This document shows, piece by piece, positions 16,677-25,924 of a stretch of DNA of 64,000 nucleotides. Under the pieces are notes generated by a model. The model had not been told where the DNA came from. It did not search any database and saw nothing but the letters and a program-made list of their open reading frames with translations. The DNA lies in the NCBI RefSeq assembly GCF_014905555.1, contig NZ_BNGS01000003.1, positions 682,001 to 746,000 of the forward strand, read 5' to 3'. Numbering within the stretch: position 1 is the first letter of the stretch; the number at the start of each line of letters is the position of its first letter. The position numbers and the translations under genes are program-made. Source of the DNA: Streptomyces sp. Y2F8-2. Lineage in GTDB: Bacteria > Actinomycetota > Actinomycetes > Streptomycetales > Streptomycetaceae.

Positions 16677-17042
16677 ATGAGCGAGGAGAACCTTGCGGCG
16701 GACTCCCTGCCCGAGTACGCGGAACGGGTCCTTGACGTGGCCGAACGCATTCCGCCGGGGCGCGTGATGACGTACGGGGACGTCGCCGAGTGGCTGGAGG
16801 ACGGAGGCCCGCGCCAGGTGGGCCGTGTGATGGCCCTCTACGGCGGAGCGGTCCCCTGGTGGCGTGTGATCCGCGCGGACGGCGTACTGCTCCCGGGCCA
16901 TGAGCTGGAGGCGCTGGGCCACTACCGGGCGGAGGGCACCCCACTGCGGGAGGCAGGCCGCGCCTCGGAGGGGCATCTGCCGCGGGTCGACATGAGGCGG
17001 GCGCGCTGGGACGGCGTCGAACGCGCGGAGGGTCACATCTGA
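16677..17042 (+). CDS. Alkyltransferase-like (ATL) DNA-binding protein, MGMT family without catalytic cysteine
   Basis: A 121-residue protein starting at ATG 16677. It has the O6-alkylguanine transferase DNA-binding fold: VAERIPPGRVMTYGDVAEWL, then the region RQVGRVMALYGGAVPWWRVI. In active MGMT this last site reads PCHRV; here it is PWWRV, so alkyl transfer is impossible. ATL proteins of this kind bind alkylated bases and hand them to nucleotide excision repair. The downstream neighbours are the AdnAB recombination enzymes. The reading of the missing Cys is direct; the repair role is family knowledge. Confidence 0.88.
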   Translation: MSEENLAADSLPEYAERVLDVAERIPPGRVMTYGDVAEWLEDGGPRQVGRVMALYGGAVPWWRVIRADGVLLPGHELEALGHYRAEGTPLREAGRASEGHLPRVDMRRARWDGVERAEGHI

Positions 17043-17365
17043 CAGCTTCCGGCATCGGAGGCACCGAACGGGCACGCCTCGCTCGTACGGGTGAATTAGG
17101 GCGCAAGCGTGGCCTGGCGTACGTTCGTGGATGGGGCGACCGCAGTGACAGGTGTGACCAAAGGGGCATGCGGGAGGTCGGGGAAGCCCTGCTTCCGCGG
17201 ACCGGGCGGGCGTAGCGTCGAGGGCGCGCGTCCCCCTCATCCCGTGACCACCGCCGGCCACGCCCGGCAGCCCTGCCGGCCGCCGCCCGACCACCATCCC
17301 TCGACGACGGCGTTCCGCGCCGCCAGTGACCAGCACGAGTACGACCACCAGGACCGGCGAACCAC
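17043..17365. other. Intergenic region, 323 bases, before adnA
   Basis: No gene is supported. It contains two short hairpins (GGAAGC/GCTTCC near 17185, CCGGCAG/CTGCCGG near 17265-17282) and one copy of the dispersed repeat described at 17281-17324. The adnA promoter should lie here but no clear -35/-10 pair was recognised. Confidence 0.6.
17281..17324 (-). repeat. Dispersed 43-45 bp extragenic repeat, copy A
   Basis: On the minus strand this reads GGCGCGGAACGCCGTCGTCG, then AGGGATGGTGGTCGGGCG. It matches the copies at 42567-42609 and 40678-40722 over nearly its whole length. It begins with a small palindrome (GGCG..CGCC), as in REP-like elements. Confidence 0.75.
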
Positions 17366-20300
17366 GTGAGCTCCTCTTCCTCCACCAGGCGCCTGCCGCA
17401 CCCCCGGGTGCGGGAGGGGAGCCGTGGCGCCTACCGACTGGTGCGTACCCCGCCCGTCCGGGTGGATCCCCCTCGACTGGACGCGAGTCAGCGCGCGGTG
17501 GTTGAGCACGAGTCCGGCCCCCTGCTGGTTCTCGCGGGTCCGGGCACCGGGAAGACGACCACGCTCGTCGAGTCCGTCGCCGCCCGGATCGCCCGCGGCG
17601 GCGACCCGGAACGCATCCTGGTGCTCACCTTCAGCCGCAAGGCCGCCGTCGACCTGCGCGACCGGATGGCGCTGCGCACCGGCGCGGCGCACGCCCCGCA
17701 GGCGACCACGTTCCACTCGTTCTGCTACGCCCTGGTCCGCGCCCACCAGGACAGCGGCCTCTTCGCCGAGCCCCTGCGGCTGCTGTCCGGCCCCGAGCAG
17801 GACGTGGCGGTGCGCGAGCTGCTCGCCGGCCAGCCCGATCTGGAGCGCCTCGGCCTCGCACACGTGCGCTGGCCCGACGAGCTGCGCGCCTGTCTGACCA
17901 CGCGTGGCTTCGCCGACGAGGTGCGCGCCGTGCTGGCCCGCAGCCGGGAACTCGGCCTCGGCCCGGACGCCCTGCGCCGCTTCGCCGAGCGGACGGGCCG
18001 CCCGGACTGGCAGGCCGCGTCCGCCTTCCTCGCCGAGTACCTGGACGTCCTCGACCTCCAGGGAGTGATCGACTACGCGGAGCTGGTGCACCGTGCGGTC
18101 CTGCTGGCCTGCCGCCCCGGCGTCGCCGAGCGCCTGGCCGGCCAGTACGACGCGGTCTACGTCGACGAGTACCAGGACACCGACCCCGCTCAGGTACGGC
18201 TCCTGCGGGCCCTCGCGGGCGACGGCCGGACCCTGGTGGCCTTCGGCGACCCCGACCAGTCGATCTACGCGTTCCGGGGCGCCGACGTGAACGGCATCCT
18301 GGACTTCCCCCACGCCTTCCCGCGCACCGACGGCGCACCGGCGCCCGTGGAGGTCCTCCGGACGTCCCGCCGCTCCGGCGCCGCCCTCCTCGCCGCGACC
18401 CGGCTGCTGACCCAGCGCATGCCGCTGACCCGGCTTCCGGCGGAGAAGGTACGCGCCCACCGGGAACTCGCCGCCGTACGGGACGGGGGCCGCGTCGAGG
18501 TCTACACGTACCCCACCCCCGGCACGGAACTGGACAACATCGCCGACATCCTGCGCCGGGCGCACCTGGAGGACGGTGTTCCGTGGGGCGAGATGGCCGT
18601 CCTGGTGCGCGCCGGAGCGCGCACGATCCCGACGGTCCGCCGCGCCCTGACGGCCGCGGGAGTTCCCCTGGACATCGACGGCGACGACCTCCCGCTGCGC
18701 AACGAACCGGCGGTGACCCCGCTGCTGACGGCGCTGCGGGCGGTGGCGCGGGCGGAGGCGTCGCGAACAGGGTCGGAGGAAGCCCAGCAGGAGGGGACCG
18801 AACCGGAAGCCTGGCTGGACACCGAGACCGCGCTCACCCTCCTCGTCTCCCCCCTCGCCGGCATGGACGCCGCGGACCTGCGCCGCCTCGGCCGTGCCCT
18901 GCGCGAGGAGGAGCGGGCGGCCGGCAACCCCGTACCCCCGCCCTCCGACGACCTGCTCGCCCGGGCGCTGGCCGAACCCGAGCGGCTGGTGACGCACGAC
19001 CCGGCGTACGCGCGCGGAGCCCAGCGCCTCGGTGCGCTGCTCAGGAAGGCCCGCGAGCGGCTCGCGGACGGCGGCACCGCAGAGGAGGCCCTCTGGGTGC
19101 TGTGGGACGGCACGCCGTGGCCCAGGCGCCTGGAGAACGCCTCCCGGCGCGGCGGCGCGGCCGGGCGCAACGCCGACCGTGACCTGGATGCGGTGTGCGC
19201 CCTGTTCGCGACCGCCGCGCGCGCGGAGGAGCGCACCGGCGGCCGGGGCGCCCTGAACTTCCTGGAGGAGATAGAGGCCCAGGACATAGCCGCCGACACA
19301 CTCACCCGCCGCGCCGTGCGTCCTGACGCCGTCCGCCTGATGACCGCGCACCGCTCCAAGGGACTGCAGTGGCGCCTGGTCGTCGTCGCCGGCGTCCAGG
19401 AGGGCCTGTGGCCCGACCTGCGCCGCCGCGGCTCCCTCCTGGAGGCCGACCGTATCGGCCGTGACGGGCTCGCCGAACCCCTCACCCCGGGCGCGCTGCT
19501 CGCCGAGGAGCGCCGCCTGTTCTACGTCGCCTGCACGCGCGCGCGTGAGCGGCTGGTCGTCACCGCCGTGAAGGCCCCCGCCGACGACGGCGACCAGCCT
19601 TCCCGCTTCCTCACCGAACTCGGCGTCGAACCCAGGGACGTCGCCGGCCGCCCACGCCGTCCCCTGTCCGTCGCCGCCCTGGTCGCCGAACTGCGCGCCA
19701 CGACCGTCGACCCGCGCGCCTCCGACGCCCTCCGTGCGGCCGCCGCCCGTCGGCTGGCCAGGCTCGCCGCCCTCACCGACGAGGACGGACGGCCCCTGGT
19801 GCCGTCGGCCCACCCGTACCGCTGGTGGGGCATGTGGGACCCGACCGAGAGCAAGGTGCCGCTGCGCGACCGCGACCAGCCCGTCGTGCTCTCCGGAAGC
19901 GCCCTCGACCAGCTCGCGAACACCTGCGCCCTGCAGTGGTTCCTGGGCCGTGAGGTGAAGGCCGACACGCCCGCGACCGCCGCGCAGGGGTTCGGGAACG
20001 TGGTGCACGTCCTCGCCGACGAGGTCGCCTCCGGTCGCACCCCCGCCGACCTGGACGTGCTCATGGAACGCCTGGACTCGGTGTGGAACGCGCTCGCCTT
20101 CGACGCGCCGTGGAAGTCCGCCCAGGAGAAGGACAACGCGCGCGCGGCGCTCGAACGCTTCCTGAAGTGGCACGTCGACTCCAATGGCGCCCGCGCCGGG
20201 CGCACCCCGGTGGCGAGCGAGCACGACTTCGACGTCACCCTCGAAGCGGGCGACTACCAGGTGCGGATCCGCGGCTCCATGGACCGCGTGGAATCCGACG

Positions 20301-20692
20301 GCGAGGGCCGCGCCTACGTGGTCGACTTCAAGACCGGCAAGCAGGTTCCCAGCGCCGCCGAGGTGGACCGTCACCCGCAGCTCGCGGTGTACCAGCTGGC
20401 CGTGCGCGAGGGCGCCGTCGACGAGGCGTTCGGCGGCCGGCGTCCCGAGCCGGGCGGTGCGGAACTGGTCCACTTGCGGCAGGGCGCCGCCAGGAAGGAC
20501 GGCGGGGAAACGCTGCCCAAGGTGCAGGCGCAGGACCCCCTGGAAGGCGAGTGGGCCGGGGAGCTGCTGGCCACCGCCGCCGGCAAGGTCCTCGACGAGC
20601 GTTTCTCGCCGACCACCGGGCAGCACTGCACGCACTGCGCGTTCCGGGCGTCGTGCAGCGCGCGGCCGGAGGGCCGGCAGGTCGTGGACTGA
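17366..20692 (+). CDS. adnA: AdnA-like UvrD-family helicase/nuclease subunit with Fe-S nuclease domain
   Basis: A 1108-residue protein. The SF1A motor has Walker A LAGPGTGKTTTL near residue 58 and motif II VDEYQDTDP near 267. The C-terminal RecB-type nuclease has GSMDRV and VVDFKTGK. Four cysteines (C854, C1088, C1091, C1097; spacing C-X233-C-X2-C-X5-C) match the iron-sulfur cage of AddB/AdnA nucleases. With AdnB it forms the actinobacterial AdnAB complex that resects double-strand breaks, replacing RecBCD/AddAB. adnB follows after 105 bases. The start is a GTG with a weak ribosome site. Confidence 0.9.
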   Translation: MSSSSSTRRLPHPRVREGSRGAYRLVRTPPVRVDPPRLDASQRAVVEHESGPLLVLAGPGTGKTTTLVESVAARIARGGDPERILVLTFSRKAAVDLRDRMALRTGAAHAPQATTFHSFCYALVRAHQDSGLFAEPLRLLSGPEQDVAVRELLAGQPDLERLGLAHVRWPDELRACLTTRGFADEVRAVLARSRELGLGPDALRRFAERTGRPDWQAASAFLAEYLDVLDLQGVIDYAELVHRAVLLACRPGVAERLAGQYDAVYVDEYQDTDPAQVRLLRALAGDGRTLVAFGDPDQSIYAFRGADVNGILDFPHAFPRTDGAPAPVEVLRTSRRSGAALLAATRLLTQRMPLTRLPAEKVRAHRELAAVRDGGRVEVYTYPTPGTELDNIADILRRAHLEDGVPWGEMAVLVRAGARTIPTVRRALTAAGVPLDIDGDDLPLRNEPAVTPLLTALRAVARAEASRTGSEEAQQEGTEPEAWLDTETALTLLVSPLAGMDAADLRRLGRALREEERAAGNPVPPPSDDLLARALAEPERLVTHDPAYARGAQRLGALLRKARERLADGGTAEEALWVLWDGTPWPRRLENASRRGGAAGRNADRDLDAVCALFATAARAEERTGGRGALNFLEEIEAQDIAADTLTRRAVRPDAVRLMTAHRSKGLQWRLVVVAGVQEGLWPDLRRRGSLLEADRIGRDGLAEPLTPGALLAEERRLFYVACTRARERLVVTAVKAPADDGDQPSRFLTELGVEPRDVAGRPRRPLSVAALVAELRATTVDPRASDALRAAAARRLARLAALTDEDGRPLVPSAHPYRWWGMWDPTESKVPLRDRDQPVVLSGSALDQLANTCALQWFLGREVKADTPATAAQGFGNVVHVLADEVASGRTPADLDVLMERLDSVWNALAFDAPWKSAQEKDNARAALERFLKWHVDSNGARAGRTPVASEHDFDVTLEAGDYQVRIRGSMDRVESDGEGRAYVVDFKTGKQVPSAAEVDRHPQLAVYQLAVREGAVDEAFGGRRPEPGGAELVHLRQGAARKDGGETLPKVQAQDPLEGEWAGELLATAAGKVLDERFSPTTGQHCTHCAFRASCSARPEGRQVVD

Positions 20693-20797
20693 CAGTACGG
20701 GTGTGACCAGTCGCACCACCCGTGCTGACCAGCACATCGTCCGGCGCAGCAGGCAGCTCGGCACCCACTGTCAGTGGCCACCGATAGCCTCTCCGTC

Positions 20798-23700
20798 ATG
20801 CCCGCACGTATCACCGACCCCGAGCAGCTCAAGGAGCTCCTCGGCATCCCTTTCACCCCGGAGCAGACGGCCTGCATCACCGCGCCGCCCGCCCCGCAGG
20901 TGATCGTGGCCGGAGCCGGGTCGGGCAAGACCACGGTGATGGCGGCCCGCGTGGTGTGGCTCGTCGGCACCGGTCAGGTCGCCCCGGAGCAGGTCCTCGG
21001 CCTGACCTTCACCAACAAGGCGGCCGGCGAACTCGCCGAGCGTGTCCGCAAGGCGTTGATCAAGGCGGGCGTCACCGACCCGGACGTGATCGACCCGGAC
21101 AATCCGCCGGGCGAGCCGGTGATCTCCACGTACCACGCCTTCGCGGGCAGGCTCCTCACCGACCACGGCCTGCGCATCGGGCTCGAACCCACCTCTCGCC
21201 TGCTGGCCGACGCCACCCGCTACCAGCTCGCGGCACGCGTGCTGCGCGAGGCGCCGGGCCCCTATCCGTCGCTGACCCGGTCCTTCCCGGACCTCGTCGG
21301 AGACCTGCTCACGCTCGACGCCGAACTGGCCGAGCACCTCGTGACTCCGGAGGACCTGCGCGCTCACGACGCCGAGCTGCTGCGCACCCTGGAAGGCGTC
21401 CGGCTCACCAACGCCGACTTGCGCAAGGTTCCCGAGACGGCCGCCGCCCGCCGGGAACTGGCCGAGCTGGTGATCCGCTACCGGGCGGCCAAGCGCGAGC
21501 GGGACCTGCTGGACTTCGGCGACCAGATCGCCCTCTCCGCCGAGCTCGCGGGCCTCCCCGAGGTCGGCCGCATCCTGCGGGACGAGTTCCGCGTGGTCCT
21601 GCTCGACGAGTACCAGGACACGTCGGTGGCCCAGCGCGTCCTGCTCGCCGGACTGTTCGGCGGCGGCAGCGGCCACCCCGTGACCGCCGTCGGCGACCCC
21701 TGCCAGGCGATCTACGGCTGGCGCGGAGCCTCCGTCGCGAACCTCGACGACTTCCCCGAGCACTTCCCGCACGCCGACGGCCGCCCCGCGACCCGCCAGG
21801 CCCTCAGCGAGAACCGCCGCAGCGGCGGCCGCCTCCTCGACCTGGCCAACGGCCTCGCCGCCCCCCTGCGCGCGATGCACGCGGGCGTGGAGGCCCTGCG
21901 CCCCGCCCCGGGAGCCGAGCGTGACGGCCTGGTGCGCTGCGCCCTGCTGCGCACCCACTCCGAGGAGATCGACTGGATCGCCGACTCCCTCGCCCACCTG
22001 GTGCGCACCGGCACCGCTCCCGGTGAGATCGCCGTCCTGTGCCGCACCGCGACCGACTTCGCCCAGATCCAGGGCGCCCTGGTCGCACGCGACATCCCGG
22101 TCGAGGTCGTGGGCCTGTCCGGGCTGCTGCACCTGCCCGAGGTCGCCGACCTCGTCGCCGTCTGCGAGGTCCTGCAGGACCCCGGCGCCAACGCCTCCCT
22201 GGTCCGCCTCCTCACCGGACCGCGCTGGCGCATCGGCCCCCGCGACCTCGCGCTCCTGGGCCGGCGCGCCCGGTTTCTCGTGTCGCACGCGCGGGTGGAC
22301 GGCGACGAGGACCCGGACCGCAGGCTCGCCGCCGCCGTCGAGGGCGTCGACCCGTCCGAGGTGATCTCGCTCGCGGATGCCCTCGACACCTTCCTCGAAC
22401 TGCCCATGGAGGCCGAGCGGGAGGACGACGGGCTGCCGTTCTCGCCCGACGCGCGCGTACGGTTCGCACGGCTGGCCGCCGAACTGCGCGACCTGCGCCG
22501 CTCCCTCGCCGACCCGCTGATGGACGTCCTGCACCGCGTGCTCGCCGTCACCGGGTTGGAGGTCGAGCTGTCCGCGTCCCCGCACGCGCTCGCGGCCCGC
22601 CGCCGCGAGACCCTCTCGAACTTCCTGGACATCGCCGCGTCCTTCGCGGCCAACGAACCGGACGCCAGTCTTCTCGCGTTCCTCGGCTTCCTGCGCACCG
22701 CCGCCCAGTACGAGAAGGGCCTGGACAACGCCCTCCCCGGTGGTGAGAACACCGTCAAGGTGCTCACCGCGCACAAGTCCAAGGGTCTGGAGTGGGACGT
22801 CGTCGCCGTCCCCGGGCTGGTCAAAGGCACCTTCCCGAGCGCCCAGGGCCGAGAGAAGTGGACCGCGCAGGGCAAGGTGCTGCCGCACGCGCTGCGCGGC
22901 GACGCCGACACCCTGCCCGACGTCGAGACGTGGGACTCCCGCGGCCTGAAGGCCTTCCACGAGGCCATGAAGGAGCACCAGCACACCGAGGAACTGCGCC
23001 TCGGCTACGTCACCTTCACCCGTCCCCGCTCCCTGCTGCTCGGCTCCGGCCACTGGTGGGGTCCCGCCCAGAAGCGCCCCCGAGGGCCCTCGGACTTCCT
23101 CCAGGCCCTCTACGAGCACTGCGAGGCCGGACACGGCGAGATCGAGGTGTGGGCCGACCCGCCCGCCGAGGACGAGGAGAACCCGGCACTCCACGAGGCG
23201 GCCACCGACCATGCCTGGCCGCTCCCGCTGGACGAGGCGGCCCTGGCCCGCCGCCGCGCCGCCGCCGCGACCGTACTCGCCCACCTGGAGCAGGTCGCCT
23301 CACACGAAGGCGCCCACCCGGCGGCCGACCACGCCCCCTCCGCGTACGACGACCCGGAATGGCCGCCACCGCCGGACGACGAGGACCTCTACGACGACCT
23401 CGACGGGGAGGAAACCGCCCTCGGCGCGTTGCCGCCCGCCGAGGAGGAAGCCGCCTGGGACGACCACGCCGAAGCGGACGACTCCGACTGGGACTCCTGG
23501 ACGACCCACCGTCCCGCGCCCCCTTCCGCGGCCACCCACGCGCGCGTACCAGCGGGCGACGGCATCCCCACCGTCCCGCACGCCCGGCGGCACCCGTCCG
23601 AGGACGCCCCCTCGCTCATCCCGGAGGAGGCCCGCACCATCGCCTCATGGGACCGCGATCTGGACGCCCTCACCGGAGAGCTGCTGCGCGCCCGCGCGGC

Positions 23701-24346
23701 CGTCACCGACGTGCCGCTGCCACCGTCGCTGACCGCCTCCCAGGTGCTGCGCCTGGCCGCCGACCCTGACGGGCTCGCACAGGAACTCGCACGCCCCATG
23801 CCCCGCCCCCCGCAGCCGGCGGCGCGCCGGGGCACTCGGTTCCACGCCTGGGTGGAGGCACGCTTCGAGGCGCTGCGGCTGCCGATGCTGGAGCCGGAGG
23901 AGCTGCCCGGCAGCGACGCCGAGATCGCCGACGAGCGTGACCTGGAGGCCCTCAAGGACGCCTTCGAACGCACCCCGTACGCCCATCGGACCCCGTACCG
24001 CGTCGAGGCACCTTTCCAGCTCGGCATCGCCGGCCGCGTGGTGCGGGGCCGTATCGACGCCGTGTACCGCGTGGACGGCGAGGACGGCACGCAGTACGAG
24101 ATCGTCGACTGGAAGACCAGCCGCGCCCGCACCGCCGACCCGCTCCAGCTCGCCCTGTACCGGCTCGCCTGGGCCGAGCAGCAGGGCGTGCCCCTGGACG
24201 CCGTCAGGGCCGCGTTCCTGTACGTCCGCAGTGGCGAGGTCGTACGTCCCGAAGGACTCCCGGACCGGGCCGCCCTCGAGCGGCTGTTGCTGGCCGGCCC
24301 CTCCGGTGGGGAACCGGCGGACCAGGATGTCGGCGCGGGCCTATAG
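20798..24346 (+). CDS. adnB: AdnB-like UvrD-family helicase/nuclease subunit
   Basis: A 1182-residue protein. Walker A is VAGAGSGKTTVMA, motif II LLDEYQDTSV, and motif VI-like sequence appears near GYVTFTRPRS. An acidic linker (about 870-930) leads to a C-terminal nuclease with GTRFHAWVEARFE, RGRIDAVYRV and IVDWKTSR, the catalytic D and DxK residues. No cysteine cage is present, in contrast to the partner. In mycobacteria AdnB supplies the main translocation motor. ATG 20798 is preferred: TAGCCT ends seven bases before it, suggesting a leaderless transcript. A GTG at 20774 would add eight residues. Confidence 0.9.
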   Translation: MPARITDPEQLKELLGIPFTPEQTACITAPPAPQVIVAGAGSGKTTVMAARVVWLVGTGQVAPEQVLGLTFTNKAAGELAERVRKALIKAGVTDPDVIDPDNPPGEPVISTYHAFAGRLLTDHGLRIGLEPTSRLLADATRYQLAARVLREAPGPYPSLTRSFPDLVGDLLTLDAELAEHLVTPEDLRAHDAELLRTLEGVRLTNADLRKVPETAAARRELAELVIRYRAAKRERDLLDFGDQIALSAELAGLPEVGRILRDEFRVVLLDEYQDTSVAQRVLLAGLFGGGSGHPVTAVGDPCQAIYGWRGASVANLDDFPEHFPHADGRPATRQALSENRRSGGRLLDLANGLAAPLRAMHAGVEALRPAPGAERDGLVRCALLRTHSEEIDWIADSLAHLVRTGTAPGEIAVLCRTATDFAQIQGALVARDIPVEVVGLSGLLHLPEVADLVAVCEVLQDPGANASLVRLLTGPRWRIGPRDLALLGRRARFLVSHARVDGDEDPDRRLAAAVEGVDPSEVISLADALDTFLELPMEAEREDDGLPFSPDARVRFARLAAELRDLRRSLADPLMDVLHRVLAVTGLEVELSASPHALAARRRETLSNFLDIAASFAANEPDASLLAFLGFLRTAAQYEKGLDNALPGGENTVKVLTAHKSKGLEWDVVAVPGLVKGTFPSAQGREKWTAQGKVLPHALRGDADTLPDVETWDSRGLKAFHEAMKEHQHTEELRLGYVTFTRPRSLLLGSGHWWGPAQKRPRGPSDFLQALYEHCEAGHGEIEVWADPPAEDEENPALHEAATDHAWPLPLDEAALARRRAAAATVLAHLEQVASHEGAHPAADHAPSAYDDPEWPPPPDDEDLYDDLDGEETALGALPPAEEEAAWDDHAEADDSDWDSWTTHRPAPPSAATHARVPAGDGIPTVPHARRHPSEDAPSLIPEEARTIASWDRDLDALTGELLRARAAVTDVPLPPSLTASQVLRLAADPDGLAQELARPMPRPPQPAARRGTRFHAWVEARFEALRLPMLEPEELPGSDAEIADERDLEALKDAFERTPYAHRTPYRVEAPFQLGIAGRVVRGRIDAVYRVDGEDGTQYEIVDWKTSRARTADPLQLALYRLAWAEQQGVPLDAVRAAFLYVRSGEVVRPEGLPDRAALERLLLAGPSGGEPADQDVGAGL

Positions 24347-24356
24347 GCTCGTGACC

Positions 24357-25760
24357 ATGAGCGAGACCCCGGACAGTGCCGTCCGCACGTACATCGACAG
24401 CCACCGCGCCGCCTTCCTCGACGACCTCGCGGAGTGGCTGCGCATCCCGTCGGTGTCCGCGCAGCCCGAGCGCGCGGAGGACGTGCGTCGCAGTGCCGAC
24501 TGGCTCGCCGCCAAGCTCCAGGAGACCGGCTTCCCGACCGCCGAGGTGTGGCCGACTGCCGGAGCCCCCGCAGTCTTCGCCGAGTGGCCCTCCCACGACC
24601 CGCAGGCACCCACCGTCCTCGTCTACGGCCACCACGACGTTCAGCCCGCCGCCCGCGAGGACGGCTGGGACAGCGACCCCTTCGAACCGGTGATCCGCGA
24701 CGGCCGCCTGTACGCGCGCGGGGCCGCCGACGACAAGGGCCAGGTGTTCTTCCACACACTCGGCGTCCGCGCCCACCTCGCCGCCACCGGGCGCACCGCC
24801 CCGGCCGTCCACCTGAAGCTGCTGATCGAGGGCGAGGAGGAATCCGGCTCCCCGAACTTCCGCACCCTCGTCGAACAGCACGCCGACCGGCTCGCCGCCG
24901 ACGCGGTGATCGTCTCCGACACCGGCATGTGGTCCGCGGACACTCCCACCGTCTGCACCGGCATGCGCGGCCTCGCCGAATGCGAGATCACCCTGTACGG
25001 ACCCGAGCAGGACATCCACTCCGGGTCCTTCGGCGGCGCCGTGCCCAACCCGGCCACCGCGGCCGCCCGCCTGGTCGCCGCCCTGCACGACGAACACGCG
25101 CGCGTAGCGATACCGGGCTTCTACGACGGCGTCGTCGACCTCACCGACCGCGAACGCGAACTCTTCGCCGAACTGCCCTTCGACGAGGAGCAGTGGCTGC
25201 GGACCGCCCGGTCGACCGCCGCGTACGGGGAGGCCGGACACACCACACTGGAGCGCATCTGGGCCCGCCCCACCGCCGAGGTCAACGGCATCGGCGGCGG
25301 CTACCAGGGCCCCGGCAGCAAGACGATCATTCCGTCCTCCGCCATGGTCAAGCTCTCCTTCCGGCTGGTCGCGGGTCAGGACCCCGACCACATCGAGAAG
25401 GTGGTGCGCGCCTGGGCGGCGGACGCGCTGCCCGCCGGGATCCGGCACGAGATCACGTTCGGCTCGGCCACCCGCCCCTGCCTGACGCCCCTCGACCACC
25501 CCGCCCTGCAGTCCGTCGTACGCGCCATGGGCCGCGCCTTCCAGCAGCCCGTCCGCTTCACTCGCGAGGGCGGGTCCGGACCCGCCGCCGACCTCCAGGA
25601 GGTCCTCGGCGCACCCGTCCTGTTCCTCGGCATCTCCATCCCCTCCGACGGCTGGCACGCCCCGAACGAGAAGGTCGAACTCGATCTGCTCCTCAAAGGC
25701 GTCGAAACCGCCGCATACCTGTGGGACGACCTGGGGGAGAACCGGCACGATGCCGACTGA
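24357..25760 (+). CDS. M20-family dipeptidase/metallopeptidase
   Basis: A 467-residue cytosolic peptidase of the M20 family. Zinc-ligand regions are VYGHHDVQPA (near 91), ARGAADDKGQ (near 125) and IEGEEESGSPN (near 159, including the catalytic Glu), with a later ligand His in PSDGWHAPNE near the C-terminus. It probably hydrolyses dipeptides or acylated amino acids. The start ATG lies 10 bases after the adnB stop; TATAGGCT at 24342-24349 ends seven bases before the ATG, a strong -10-like box pointing to a leaderless mRNA with its own promoter inside the adnB 3' end. Confidence 0.92.
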   Translation: MSETPDSAVRTYIDSHRAAFLDDLAEWLRIPSVSAQPERAEDVRRSADWLAAKLQETGFPTAEVWPTAGAPAVFAEWPSHDPQAPTVLVYGHHDVQPAAREDGWDSDPFEPVIRDGRLYARGAADDKGQVFFHTLGVRAHLAATGRTAPAVHLKLLIEGEEESGSPNFRTLVEQHADRLAADAVIVSDTGMWSADTPTVCTGMRGLAECEITLYGPEQDIHSGSFGGAVPNPATAAARLVAALHDEHARVAIPGFYDGVVDLTDRERELFAELPFDEEQWLRTARSTAAYGEAGHTTLERIWARPTAEVNGIGGGYQGPGSKTIIPSSAMVKLSFRLVAGQDPDHIEKVVRAWAADALPAGIRHEITFGSATRPCLTPLDHPALQSVVRAMGRAFQQPVRFTREGGSGPAADLQEVLGAPVLFLGISIPSDGWHAPNEKVELDLLLKGVETAAYLWDDLGENRHDAD

Positions 25761-25924
25761 CGAAGGCGCGGGGCACAGGGTCGCCCGGGCGAACCGCCCG
25801 GCGCGGCACACTGGAAGGGCCGCCCCGCCCGCCTCAGGCCCGCCCGACCCGGTCCCCGCCCGACCTACGCCTTGCTGAACCGCCCGCCGAAACCACCGTT
25901 GCACCGGGGGAGTTGGAAGCACTC

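Noticed and set aside
17237..20764. A 1175-codon open frame on the minus strand opposite adnA
   Set aside because: It is the antisense shadow of a very GC-rich gene; its product is Gly/Val/Arg/Gln-rich without domains, while the plus strand encodes a complete AdnA helicase-nuclease.
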